64,000 bases of DNA from Xanthostigma xanthostigma (Eukaryota > Arthropoda > Insecta > Raphidioptera > Raphidiidae), in contig OY754466.1 of the NCBI GenBank assembly GCA_963575645.1, positions 9,898,001 through 9,962,000 of the forward strand. The letters run 5' to 3'. Shown in pieces: positions 54,281 to 64,000 of the stretch. The position numbers and the translations under genes were made by a program. The first letter of the stretch is position 1, and each line of letters starts with the position of its first letter. The notes below the pieces were generated by a model. It did no database searches. It was not told the DNA's origin and was given only the letters and a program-made list of their open reading frames with translations.

Positions 54281-54840
54281 TAGTGATGTGTCGCTCCTGA
54301 GCGAGCCGTTCTCTTCTCGGAGCGGAGCGAGTCGCTCTTTTTTGTGAATGACTCCCTCCGAGCGCCATTGCTCTGTGCTGAGCTGTTCTGTACTGCACAT
54401 TTACAGAGCGCACACAGCACAGGCCACAGAGACACTAGTGAACTTTGCACGTACGGAGTTATCTTTGCTGAGTCATTTAATGTTGAATGACACACTGTAA
54501 GTGCACTAGACTAAGCTTACAGTGACTTAAACCATTCACATTGACGTCGTTGACAAAAATATTATAACAATAAACATTATTATTGTTAAGCTTTTATTAT
54601 ACTTTATAGTTTATCCAAAATACGAATCAGAATCATATTAAAATGAGCTCAGAGCTGAGTGTGTATTGTGTTGTGTAATACTACGTGACTCCTGAGCATG
54701 CATGATGACAGTTCACACCTCTGCAGTCTGCACTCTTGTGTAGTGCGTACTGTCTAGTGTCCGCTCCTTTGCACGACTCGCTCTGAGCGACTCTTTTTAG
54801 TGAGCGGAGCGCAATAAAGAGTCATGTGGACACATCACTA
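54281..54840. mobile_element. hAT MITE (TAGTGATGTGTC family), complete copy
   Basis: Identical 12-bp ends TAGTGATGTGTC and flanks CTACAGAA (54273-54280) and CAACAGAA (54841-54848), seven of eight matching. It is the 560-bp reference for the family. GAGCGAGTCGCTC-type iterons lie near both ends. It carries the uninterrupted TA site (near 54600) that the mariner occupies in the 16.7-kb copy. Confidence 0.9.
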
Positions 54841-54848
54841 CAACAGAA

Positions 54849-55084
54849 CCCTGAAAAGCCAATGAGCTATAGAAAGAGGGATAGTATGATAATAACTATG
54901 CACCTAGTTGTGAATGGACAATGTTGTTCACCGCACTGAACAAGGGTTACGGAGGTACGCTTAAAAAGTGTATCGCGTAGTAGCATGGAAATAGGATTTG
55001 GGTCGATGCTGCTGAACTAAGCTAAATTTGTAATCGATGTTTTGAGGGTAAAAACGGTTCCCTTTATACATATTGTATATATAA
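54849..55084. other. Unassigned stretch
   Basis: Nothing recognised. Confidence 0.3.
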
Positions 55085-55285
55085 ATCTATGCCCGTAAAG
55101 TAAAAGCGTGTATGTGAACATTTTCATTATAGGCGTGAAAAAAGTCTTGCCATTTCATCACTACATAATATAGAACAAATTCCCCCCGCCGCGTCTGTCT
55201 GTCTGAACGCGATAAACTCAAAAACTACCGAACGGATTTTCATACGGTTTTCACCAATGGACAGAGTGATTGAAGAGAAAGGTTA
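55085..55285 (+). mobile_element. RTE-type LINE 3' tail
   Basis: CTGTCTGAACGCGATAAACT, AAAACTACCGAACGGATTTT and ATGGACAGAGTGATTGAAG, matching the minus-strand copy at 20.04-20.34 kb. Confidence 0.6.
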
Positions 55286-55389
55286 AATGCTCTTACAGAC
55301 CAAGGCGGCCGCGATGGTGATAACATAAAACATGTTGTTTTAATGTACGTGTTCAGACAGAAGTGCTTGATGCTGTAAGTACACTATTG

Positions 55390-55500
55390 TATGTCGTATC
55401 AAAAGTACCGAGTAACGTAACGATACGAAAGTAACGGGTACTGGTTCTTTAAGTAACGAATACATACGGGTACACAATTTCTCGTTACTTTTACAGCTCT
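55390..55500. repeat. GTAACGA-rich block, possible hAT remnant
   Basis: Repeated GTAACG/CGTTAC motifs (AGTAACGTAACGATACG, TAAGTAACGAATAC, CTCGTTACTTTTACAGC) recall the iteron-rich ends of the other hAT MITEs. Clear termini and duplication were not found. Confidence 0.4.
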
Positions 55501-56614
55501 ATTATTTTGTGAAAAATTTGACATAAGCGGTTTTATTTCTTGTTCATAGATTTTGTATAATATATAAATATATTATATAGCTTGCTTGCACATAAATACA
55601 ATACAGAGCATCGAATCAAGTCCGAGTGAATTTACCCGGCACCTTCCCGTTGTTATTATTCAGCCCACGCAACTTGTAAGTGCTGCCAGCTGTTTGTCAT
55701 TTTGCAGAATACGATACACTTAATATCCGTGTGCTGAGCCATTATAGATTTTTTTTTAATTCTTCCAACATCGTTACCTAAGTATAAACAGGGAAAGTGG
55801 GTATGCTTGTTTGTGTATCGCGGATAATCTTAAGAATAACCATTTGGAAAACTCTTTCACTCATTTGTAAAAGCCTACTTCTTTCCGGGTATATGGGCTA
55901 TGTGCAAGGAGGCGGAGTTACAAATTTTTCGATGCCAGCGTTTGTGGTGAGCACTAGAGGAAACTTCAAACTCAAATTTTCCGTATGTCAGTGAGCACTG
56001 TTTATTAAAAGTGAAAATAGTTATAATTTTATGAAGTTTTTTAATTACAAAGAAAACATAGGAAAACTAAGCGATCTGGTAATGCTTGTTGTGTTCCGGG
56101 CTGTTGCGCTGATGGCGATTTAAGTAAAATAAAGACCATTGGCCCCCTAATTTGACGTTCCGCTGTCAGTGTAAACAAATTAACATCAATTTTTCTTATG
56201 ATATTTTTTTTGTCACATCATGGCCAACGAAAGTTTATCACCTTAGCAACATGTCGCGATTTCCATAAAAAGTGAGTTCAATAATTCTCTATTACCCACT
56301 AGTGGCGCTAGTAAGCTTCGTGCACACAGTCTATAAGTCATAAAAAATAATTTAAATAAAAAAGCTTTTTAAGTTAAACGGTTTTATTGTACAATCGATG
56401 ATGTACTAAAAACTAGAAAATAATTATGAGTCACCACAAGGGTCTTTGATAAAACTAAAATAAAATCGTTAATTAAAAACATTGAACTTTCCTTCAAAAA
56501 AGGTCACTACAGACCGTAAAATATAAAGTTTGAATTCGAAACTATAAAGCGAACACTGCTTGTACTTAAAAACGGTAAGTAGGTTGATGAACAACAATAT
56601 TTAAGAATTTTATA
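55501..56614. other. Unassigned stretch
   Basis: No gene recognised. GCCCCCTAATTTGACGTTCC (56142) and the 65-residue frame at 55797 are not informative. Confidence 0.35.
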
Positions 56615-56622
56615 GCCTAGTA

Positions 56623-56942
56623 CAGGGGTGGTGAACCTGTGGCACGCGTGCCACAGGTGGCATGCGACAGATTATTGTTGGCACGGCATTGATTGAGGTG
56701 CAAAATCGAATTAAATTAATTAAAAATATGCTAGATGCCGAAAACAATTGACTATCACCAAATAACAAATACGAAAAAGTTTCATGTCGCTCAATGTATT
56801 ATCAAAATTATTATTTTTATCTATGTTTGATTCATTTTTTTTGACAATTGAATTTCTTTGACTGCATATTGGCACGTCATGGCTACAATAAACATTTTTG
56901 AAAAAAATTGGCACGCAGGTATAGAAAGGTTCGCCACCCCTG
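56623..56942. mobile_element. hAT MITE (CAGGGGTGG ends)
   Basis: The left end is CAGGGGTGGTGAACCT and the reversed right end CAGGGGTGGCGAACCT. The 8-bp flanks GCCTAGTA and GCCTAATG agree at six positions. Just inside is a small palindrome, TGGCACGCGTGCCA. No transposase ORF. Confidence 0.82.
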
Positions 56943-56950
56943 GCCTAATG

Positions 56951-57324
56951 TATTATGATCCATTCGCAGCGTATTTAATCACTAACCTTTGGATTGATAC
57001 TCGTGTATGAAGGGTGTTAAACAAAGACGGTGCTATGTTCGTGGAATGATCGTCATTAGCTTTTTTTTTGATACACATGTGCTTGAACTATAAATCCATT
57101 GGTATACAACAAAAAATACTGTAAGTTTTTTTTACTAGCAATTATTATACTACGTAAATCTTTTTGCTTTAAAGCTGATAAGTGTATAATTGAAATGAAA
57201 TCAGTCTAATTGGAATTAATTGTTAGAGTTTACCAGTTTCGTTCGTCATGAAACATTTAAAAGTTTAAATTAAATTGTTATTTTTGATGTTACATGGAAA
57301 GAAACTGAATTGTTTCACCCGGGT
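56951..57324. other. AT-rich stretch
   Basis: No gene or element ends recognised. Confidence 0.3.
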
Positions 57325-57700
57325 GCGATAGATATAATTCTGTAAAATGTATTTCGTTTGCGGTCCGGCGTTTGAACTAATAGCTTTGAGCAAATTCTAT
57401 CAGATTTGCTTCTGAACTAATAGCTTTGAGCGAATCCTAACAGATGTCGCTACATGGTACTAAAACAGTTTTTTTTGTTCGCTTCTGAACTAGCAGCTTT
57501 AAATAAATTATATCAGATGTCGTAGCATGTTACTTAAACAGTTTTTTTGTGAAAACACCGTAATTTTGAACAAAATATTTCATAAAAACTATCATATAGC
57601 GTAAGTTGGACCAAGCAAGACACATTTACAAAATTTCATTAAAATCAGCTTAGTGGTTTCGGAAATTAGCGCGGCCAAAATAGTGACACGAGAATTTTAT
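57325..57700 (+). mobile_element. RTE-type LINE 3' tail (family 2)
   Basis: TTTCACCCGGGTGCGATAG, three ~65-bp units with AACTAATAGCTTTGAGC and TCAGATGTCGC, then CAAAATTTCATTAAAATCAG and GTGACACGAGAATTTTATAT. Confidence 0.7.
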
Positions 57701-57704
57701 ATAT

Positions 57705-57830
57705 ACAGGTGTGCATCCTGAAGGTAAATATTGGTGAAAACATTTTTGAAATCGGATGAAGAGTTTCAGAAATTACTTCCTACATCCAAACTTACAAATT
57801 TTACCAGCTCTTTTTAATATTAGTATAGAT
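57705..57830 (+). mobile_element. RTE-type LINE 3' tail fragment (family 3)
   Basis: CATCCTGAAGGTAAATATTG, AAATCGGATGAAGAGTTTC and TTTTTAATATTAGTATAGAT, directly after the family 2 tail, so one inserted at the end of the other. Confidence 0.65.
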
Positions 57831-58327
57831 ATCAACCAACAAAATTTTGAAGGTGTGAAATCAGAATCTTGCCGTAGGCACCGATGAATCCAGCTACGAC
57901 ACTGTTTAAAATTGTAACGTAATGTTAAGTTTAACGAAGATATTAGCAATGTGTTCAAGTTATTACAGACAGTCTAATAATTTTGTTAGGTTAGACCAGC
58001 GGATTAAATTTCTACTGAAACTCATCATTAAATGGAACATGAATACAAAATGTTGACTCCTAAGAGAATCAAAGAGAAACTAAATTAATATAATGATACT
58101 GAAAGTTTTCGGGCACGACCGCCGTCAGACGAGATACTCAAAATATATGTAATAGAAAAACTTTCGCAATTTCATTGAATTTAGGTAACTTTTTCTATTA
58201 CATGTATTTTTATGTACTTTGAAGAAGGAGTACTTGGAGACTTTTAATGGAAATATATTATTTTATTATAGTTCCTTCGATGTGAATTGTGTCAGTGTCT
58301 AATAATAGAATTAATAGAAAAATACTA
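57831..58327. other. Unassigned stretch
   Basis: A loose inverted pair (TATGTAATAGAAAAAC / TTTTTCTATTACATG, 58147-58206). No gene. Confidence 0.35.
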
Positions 58328-58690
58328 GCGGTTCGTCCCGGTTTCACTCGGATGCGATAGATACAATTCTGCAAAATGTATTTCGTTTGCGGCCCGGCGT
58401 CTGAACTAATAGCTTTGAGCTAATTCTATCAGATTTGCTTCTAAACTAATAGCTTTGAGCGAATTCTATCAGATGTCGCTACTTGGTACTAAAACAGTTT
58501 CTTTTGTTTGTTTCTGAACTAATAGCTTTGAGTAGATTCTGTGAGACGTCGCTACATGTTACTAAAACAGTTTGTTTTGAGAAAACACCGTAATTATCTA
58601 TGAAACATTTAATAAAAACTACCCTATAGCGTAAATTGAACCAAGACACATTTACAAAATTTCATTAAAATCAGTTTAGTGATTTCGAAC
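58328..58690 (+). mobile_element. RTE-type LINE 3' tail (family 2)
   Basis: GCGGTTCGTCCCGGTTTCAC start, the same three tandem units, then ACAAAATTTCATTAAAATCA. The last GTGACACGAG part is missing. Confidence 0.7.
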
Positions 58691-58968
58691 CCTGCACTGG
58701 TTTGTTTTAAAAAAAATATATCGTTCAATCGTTCAATTATTATTCAAGCAGGATTGAGTTAAAACTCTACAATGTTTTTCTTATGGAGCGAATGCGTGGT
58801 TACAATCTAGTCAATGTCAAATCAAACTTTCTGACAATGCTTCCTGTATGGCACGCCGTTTTACTATTTAATAGTACAATATTTTTCCAAAAATTATAAT
58901 AATATTTAACAATTTTTATTTCAGAAAAAAAATTTTGAGTGATTTTTTTTTTATGTGGTAACATAATA

Positions 58969-59072
58969 AAATACATTATTATTATGTCATGACATAATAA
59001 AAATACATTATTTTTATGTCATGACATAATAAAAATACATTATTTTTATGTCATGACAAAAATAATGTATTT
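58969..59072. repeat. Tandem array of 32-bp palindromic units
   Basis: About three units, each made of ACATAATAAAAATACATT and its own near-complement ATTTTTATGTCATG, end to end. Each unit can fold on itself and also pair with its neighbours. A last partial unit continues to about 59080. Confidence 0.75.
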
Positions 59073-59084
59073 TTATTTTTAAAT

Positions 59085-59240
59085 TTAAAAAATTGTCGAG
59101 ATTCATAACAAATGATCATGTATATTAGAATTATTTTTACAATTTACCATCTTAACTTGCATTGAGGCCCTGATGATGAAAATATATTTTTCGAAACGTT
59201 GGCCACAAGCGATACACTGGTAAAGCTTATTTTCAATTGT
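59085..59240 (+). mobile_element. Penelope-like tail with hammerhead-like core
   Basis: At 59170-59176 CTGATGA, one unpaired T, GAAAA (59178-59182), loop TATAT, TTTTC (59188-59192) and GAAAC (59193-59197). This is an exact CUGANGA...GAAA hammerhead core with a five-pair stem II, followed by GTTGGCCAC. Similar CTGATGATG...TTTCGAAACG strings are a familiar mark of Penelope-like elements. No RT ORF remains. Confidence 0.5.
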
Positions 59241-60734
59241 TCCTCAACCAAATAAATCTCCTTCAATTATCGTTTATACTCCAATATATGTATGATAACC
59301 GGATGTCAATGTTAACTACCAATTGCCATAACTCTTACCACCCTCCTTTGAATAAAATTCTGTGTACGCCCTTGTTTAAATATACGCATGCGTCGAAAGG
59401 TACGCCTGCAGTTCAAAATATACAAAAGAGACATATTTTCTAGAAATGCAAAATAGAGCTGCACACATTTTGCACAGAAAAGATTTAACCTATTGAAACT
59501 TTTAGAACAATTTGAATATAATAATTAAATTTTAATGGCTGTACAAGTTAGAAAGGAAAGGTATAATAATTAAGTTAAATGAATTATCACGGCTATATAC
59601 ACATTGTGTCAAAAATGTTTCCTTTCCTGTTTTGATTAAGGTTAAAGTTACCGAAAATATTATTTTTTTTATTAAGTAGATATTATTTCTCAATATAAAA
59701 ACAGACACCTTAAGTTGTATATTAATAAAAAAAAATTAGAACGAGGAACAAACTTTTTTAAAGGCCTTTTTAATCTCAAGTTGGAATTTTATTTGAGAAT
59801 GTAAATTACAACTTTTTTCTTTTGTACCTAGGGTATATAAAAGGTTCATTCCAAGCAGCCAGAAAACGGTTTCGAAACCGTCATCCGCATGCGCAGTAGC
59901 TAAACGTGTTCTAAAATCGCCACTTACAGCTTCGTTTAACATATTGCGCATGCGGGTGACGATTTCGAAACCATTTGCTGGCTGCTTGGAACGAACTTAA
60001 AATTTGCATCTTAGAGCACTTTGTCGGTTAGAGATGCTGTTTTTTTTTTGGAAAATAAAAAAAAAATATAATCATTCTGAATTACCTTATAGATCTTCAT
60101 AGAAAAAAAGACCGCTTTCCAAGCTAAATTTTTGATCAAGATGCGTAGAAAAATGTTGTTTCGAATTAAATAGGTACATGTAGTTAACAAAAATATTGTT
60201 TCATTCAATCAATTATTTTTCGATTTAAAATTCTACAATGCATTTCTTATAGACAAATATGGGTGGTCACACCTTAGATCATTGTCAAACTAGATTTTCT
60301 GACAGTGCTTTCAGCAACCCAACAAGAGTTTCAAAATTAACTATTACTTGAGTCCATTTTTACCAAAAGACAGAAATATACCGGCTAAATTTGCAGGGGT
60401 GTTAGACTAATTTTTCTAAAGGGCCATTTTTATATAAAGATAATAAAAAAGGTAAATTATCTTGAGCCTGAGGTCTCTTGTTTTTGATAAGCTCATTGAT
60501 GTCAGGTGAGGTAGTGATTTTCAGAATAGATTCTGGTCGCGGGCCGAATCTTTGCTGTCACTGGGCTAAAGTAGTGAAAAAGTGAGTTGGAACACGAAAT
60601 TCAAGAAAAAATAAAGGAATACACGTTCGACGAATAGGTGAACGAGGAGGGGGTGTTACATTTGGAATGAGCAGAACGCCAATCTATAAGCGATACTAAT
60701 TTGTAAAAGAAGTTTGTGCTTTCATTATATCAAA
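59241..60734. repeat. Unassigned stretch with one inverted pair
   Basis: An inverted pair spans about 59841-59998: CGTTCCAAGCAGCCAG-type text with GGTTTCGAAACCGTCA against GGTGACGATTTCGAAACC and CTGGCTGCTTGGAACG. It includes CATGCGCA on both sides. It is a decayed MITE of ~155 bp. No gene in the remainder. Confidence 0.5.
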
Positions 60735-61405
60735 AAAATTGGTTGTCTGTAAAGTCGGTTTACGGACGATAGTTTTACGTGATAACGTATTCCGTAATAC
60801 ATAACCTAAACCTCCCAAAATTTGGTTTCAATCCGCTTATCCTTGGTGTCGGAATGACAAGAAATGTCAAAAGTGACGTTTGCAACTGTCAAAGTATTAT
60901 GTTCTAATAATAATTAGTTATTCCAATACTTAACTTAGAAGGCTTTGCATTTCACAATATACTAATGTCAAAAAATTGAATTAAACATTAGAAATGCAGC
61001 TGTTTTCATGTTAAGACAAGACATACGTTTGCTTCTAATTTCCATGTACGGCAAACAAAGACAACCGACCGCGTCGCGCCATGCATTACACAACATTGCA
61101 TTTATACAGCTATTTTTCTATATAAATTTGTATAAAATATTTTTCTATATAAATTTGTATAAAAAAACTGTTTAGGCAAATTCTGTTATACGAAATCTAT
61201 GTAAAATGTTCTCCTCTTTCGTTTAAGACTGGTTTCAAACCGATCTGATTTAAATTGAGCGAGAAATTAGCAAAAAGCACGCACAGGGTCAGGCGGAACG
61301 TTAGGAACGTTACGTTACACTTTTTCGAACATGCAGCCGGTGTTTTATCAATTTATAAGATTGGTGATTCATCAATTTATAAGACGTTATCACGTCAAAA
61401 AAAAA
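60735..61405 (-). mobile_element. ACGTGATAACGT element, split copy
   Basis: On the minus strand it begins GACGTGATAACGTCTTATAA (61400) and ends CGACTTTACAGACAACCA (60738). About 460 bp of unrelated DNA (60795-61265) separates the two halves, and a short internal repeat of ATTGATGAATCACC/ATTGATAAAACACC is present. The insert holds no ORF I recognise. Confidence 0.65.
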
Positions 61406-61729
61406 ATCTTTCATTGTTTAAAGATCTATTTATTGATGTGCAACAACTAAATATTAAAATGCTACGACAAAATGATGATCGGTGAAATACAATTGTTTTT
61501 TTGAACCCGGGCGAAACCGGTCTGAACTTTTGGTATATTCTTTAAGGCAAATACGTCTGACGCAATCTGTATATGTAATAAGTTCACGTTTACCATAGTG
61601 TGAGTCTTGTATTGTGTATGTAATATACATCTATAGTAATACAAAAGGTACTGGCAGGGTTTATTTGCGTATTTAATTAAGTGAAATAGAAGGTAAAAGT
61701 GATACGAAGGTTGACGGAATAGTTTTTCA
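61406..61729. other. Unassigned stretch
   Basis: AACCCGGGCGAAACCGGTC at 61504 is the reverse of a LINE-tail start. Nothing else is recognised. Confidence 0.35.
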
Positions 61730-61737
61730 TGCTATAT

Positions 61738-62034
61738 TAGGGGTCGACAACCTGCGGCTCTTTTGATGTAAAGTTTCGGTTCTACATTTCCATACTCCAA
61801 CAAATAATTATTTTATTATATAAACCCTTAAAAATCGTCCAATCGATCTATTTCCACTCGCGTCTCACCGGCACCGCCCCCGTCACGACGTGTCGTCCTC
61901 GGATATATATATTATACCTATATAAGCAAATACTGTAATACTGAAATGAAAATGTTTAGTGGCTCTTTAAAAACTGGGAAATTTTGTAAATTGTAACTTT
62001 TGGCCCTTCCGTCTCAAAAGGTTGCCGATCACTG
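61738..62034. mobile_element. hAT MITE (TAGGGGTCG ends) with perfect TSD
   Basis: The left end is TAGGGGTCGACAACCTGC and the reversed right end CAGTGATCGGCAACCTTTTG. Identical 8-bp flanks TGCTATAT (61730-61737 and 62035-62042). Complete reference for the interrupted copy at 39589-40364. Confidence 0.92.
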
Positions 62035-62091
62035 TGCTATATTGTCGTTTACTTGACTCTAGCCGGACTTGGAAGCATCATCATATATTAA

Positions 62092-62601
62092 AGGATCCCG
62101 CACAAACCTTATGGGATTTGGTGCTCGGGTAAATTGATTGAAAATGGTTTTATTTCATAGTTTAAAGGTCACTAAGAAAAAGTGTCCATGGACACATATT
62201 CTAAAAGCCAATAGATTTTTAGCTGCAGATATGTTTAGCGAGAATTTAGATATAAGGGATATCCATTGAATTCACAAACATGTTCTATGTTCAACTTTCG
62301 TGCTTTTTTAGAAATAGAAAAGTAGTCGAAAACTAGGTAATGTTGGAAGATGTCCGCCTGTATAAAATAATAATGTCATATTCGGATTCAGCGCACTCGA
62401 AAACATATTTCTAGAGCTTAGGATTTTTCAAGATTGTGAATTCAATGAATTCGAAAATCTGGCAAAACATATCTGTAGCTAAAAATCTATTGGTTTTTAG
62501 GCTATGCGCCCTTTTTCTTAGTGACCTTTAAACTATAAAATAAAACCATTTTCGATCAATTGAACCGAGAACCAAATCCCATAAGGTTTTTACAGGGTCC
62601 T
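62092..62601. mobile_element. piggyBac-like MITE, TTAA target site
   Basis: The ends AGGATCCCGCACAAACC and, reversed, AGGACCCTGTAAAAACC continue complementary for ~170 bp (TTATGGGATTTGGT, AAAATGGTTTTATTT, AAAGGTCACTAAGAAAAAG). TTAA lies directly outside both ends (62088-62091 and 62602-62605). No ORF. Confidence 0.72.
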
Positions 62602-62734
62602 TTAATTCAGATCCATTGGATCATTGAGACCTGACTGAGTAACAAATACAATCTAATCTAATTAAATCTGACCATACACAATTCGTTAGATTACAGTCAA
62701 CGAAAAACGGCTTCAATTCAGTATGATCATGTCA

Positions 62735-62975
62735 GCTAAGTTACTCGCGAAGATCCACAAGGATCGATACTTGGCCCATTGCTTATTCTAATTTACATCA
62801 ATGATTTACCGAAGTGTATCAAAGACAATATTGTTTGCTGATGATGTGGCAGCTATATATGATAGCGAAAGCAAAGTTAATCTTTTAGATAACATTGACT
62901 GTTCAGTCTCTAACATTAAAAACTGGTTTGGTGAAAATAGTCTCAAACTTAACTTGAGCAAGTCTTCAGAAGGAC
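62735..62975 (+). pseudogene. LINE reverse transcriptase fragment
   Basis: One frame reads DPQGSILGPLLILIYINDLP (RT domain 4, the PQGSxLGP box) and KCIKDN. The next frame, from about 62822, reads TILFADDVAAIYDS (catalytic FADD box) and NWFGENSLKLNLSKS. A frameshift lies between them and both flanks are lost. Jockey-type style. Not functional. Confidence 0.85.
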
Positions 62976-63221
62976 AGAAATTAAAAATAAATAATAATTT
63001 ATTTTTGAAAATGAAAACGCAATATTTTTTTTAACTTTTTTTGCAATTCACTGTATAAAAATGCCAATTTTTAATGAGAGCATTAATTGTAAAATTCAAT
63101 TTTTTCCCTAAAATTCTATGCTTTTTAAATTTTTTCTATTAATTTTAAGCTTATGACATTCACAATTTAAAATTTTGTTTTATAATCTTAACATGACAGA
63201 GAGAGACAATATTATTAGTTT
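62976..63221. other. AT-rich stretch
   Basis: Nothing recognised. Confidence 0.3.
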
Positions 63222-64000
63222 TTGCACATACCGCTAAACTAGCGGTATGTGCTTTATTATCGCTTTGTGCGTCAGAGCTGACTTTCGTTCATATAAGAAG
63301 TTATATCTAAGTTAATTTCACACGAAATCCATTCAAATTGAACCTTTTTGAAAAGAGGAGATTCTAATCTATAAAATAGAACCATTTTTAAATCAATTCG
63401 AGTTCATAAATACTATTAAAATTGTAATTGAAAATCACAAACAGCAGTTGTCGGTTGGTCTGTACGTATGTACGTATGTACGTACGTCACGACTCTACAG
63501 ATCGCAATTTTGGTCGGATTGCCTTGGGTTATATTTTATTCACTTTGTTTACTATCAGACCAGAACCCTATTTAAATTCACTAAAATGTGTTCAGTAGTT
63601 TAATTTTTATAAACAGTTTTATTTTTTATTATTTTTGACAGCTAATAGTTTAAAAACAATATAATAATTGCTGTGTAAATATAGTGTAATCCATAAAACA
63701 AGTGCTACACTTCTATACCGTGATAACACCACTACACGTATTAGGCCGCCGTGGCGTAATGGTTATGCCGTTGGATCCCTAAGGGCAAGGTCCTGGGTTC
63801 GATTCCTTACGAAATCATTGATTTTTTTCTTTTTTTTTTCTTTTTATTTTGTTTTATTTTATTCCACTTGATATTAATTATATATTATATTATGTATAGT
63901 TCTTAATTTTTTTTATTTTTGCAAACTTAAAAAAAATATTTTTTCAATTTTGAATTATTTATTTCTTTAAATTTTTAAATCTTTTTAAATTTATTAAAAA
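63222..64000 (+). mobile_element. Hairpin-ended element, copy C (cut by window edge)
   Basis: Hairpin GCACATACCGC...GCGGTATGTGC at 63224-63252 then TTTATTATCGCTTTGTGCG. It is collinear with copy B to the window end, where the last ~60 bp (GCGGGATGTGC to GCCAACTAT) would lie outside. Confidence 0.75.
63744..63814 (+). pseudogene. tRNA-like sequence inside copy C
   Basis: Box A TGGCGTAATGG and box B GGTTCGATTCC are conserved as in copies A and B, and the acceptor arms are again unpaired. A T-rich run follows. Confidence 0.6.

Noticed and set aside
58969..59072. Possible CRISPR-like repeat array
   Set aside because: Units are directly contiguous with no spacers, and the context is an animal genome.

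Overview
This is a gene-poor, AT-rich stretch of an animal nuclear genome, most likely an insect and probably a moth or butterfly. The main pointers are many short 3' tails of RTE-type LINEs ending in a 'TTTATATATTAGTATAGA'-like sequence, a tRNA-derived SINE, and a dense mixture of hAT-like, Tc1/mariner-like, Helitron-like and foldback miniature elements. I see no bacterial, organellar or viral gene set, no rRNA and no CRISPR array. The only gene I would call intact is one tRNA-Gly(GCC) at about 12.3 kb on the minus strand. No complete protein-coding gene is visible. Two short exon-like blocks (22.74 kb and 32.25 kb, both plus strand) have consensus splice sites and may belong to a gene with long introns.

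Layout. 0-5.6 kb: inverted-repeat MITEs, a Helitron-like element, an hAT element with a perfect target duplication and two large foldbacks. 5.6-16 kb: decayed retroelement tails, a palindromic retroelement dimer carrying hammerhead-ribozyme-like cores, two hAT MITEs with target duplications, two more Helitron-like copies and the tRNA gene. 16.7-18.1 kb: an hAT MITE interrupted by an internally deleted Tc1/mariner element whose empty site survives in sister copies at 54 kb and 49 kb. 20-31 kb: RTE tails, a hairpin-ended element with an embedded tRNA-like sequence, a second deleted mariner-type element, a 41-bp tandem array, two large MITEs and an hAT nested in an RTE tail. 31-41 kb: inverted-repeat clusters, an exon candidate, a CpG-rich patch, a near-perfect palindrome, a 5'-truncated LINE with one in-frame stop, a SINE and an hAT interrupted by a foldback. 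41-54 kb: nested insertions, three of which can be dated by comparing filled and empty sister copies. 54-64 kb: hAT MITEs, RTE tails, a Penelope-like tail with the best hammerhead-like core, a TTAA-flanked MITE, a LINE fragment and a third copy of the hairpin-ended element cut by the window edge.

The sequence works as a palimpsest of mobile elements rather than as a pathway. Its value lies in the resolvable insertion history: target duplications and sister empty sites define element ends precisely. It also lies in a few structures that standard categories do not fully explain: the two-module foldback, the hairpin-ended element carrying a tRNA-like box A/box B, the hammerhead-like cores spread over several retroelement tails, and an insertion flanked by an unusually long 38-bp direct repeat. 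Family names rest on terminal repeats, target-site duplications and short protein motifs read by eye. No database search was possible.
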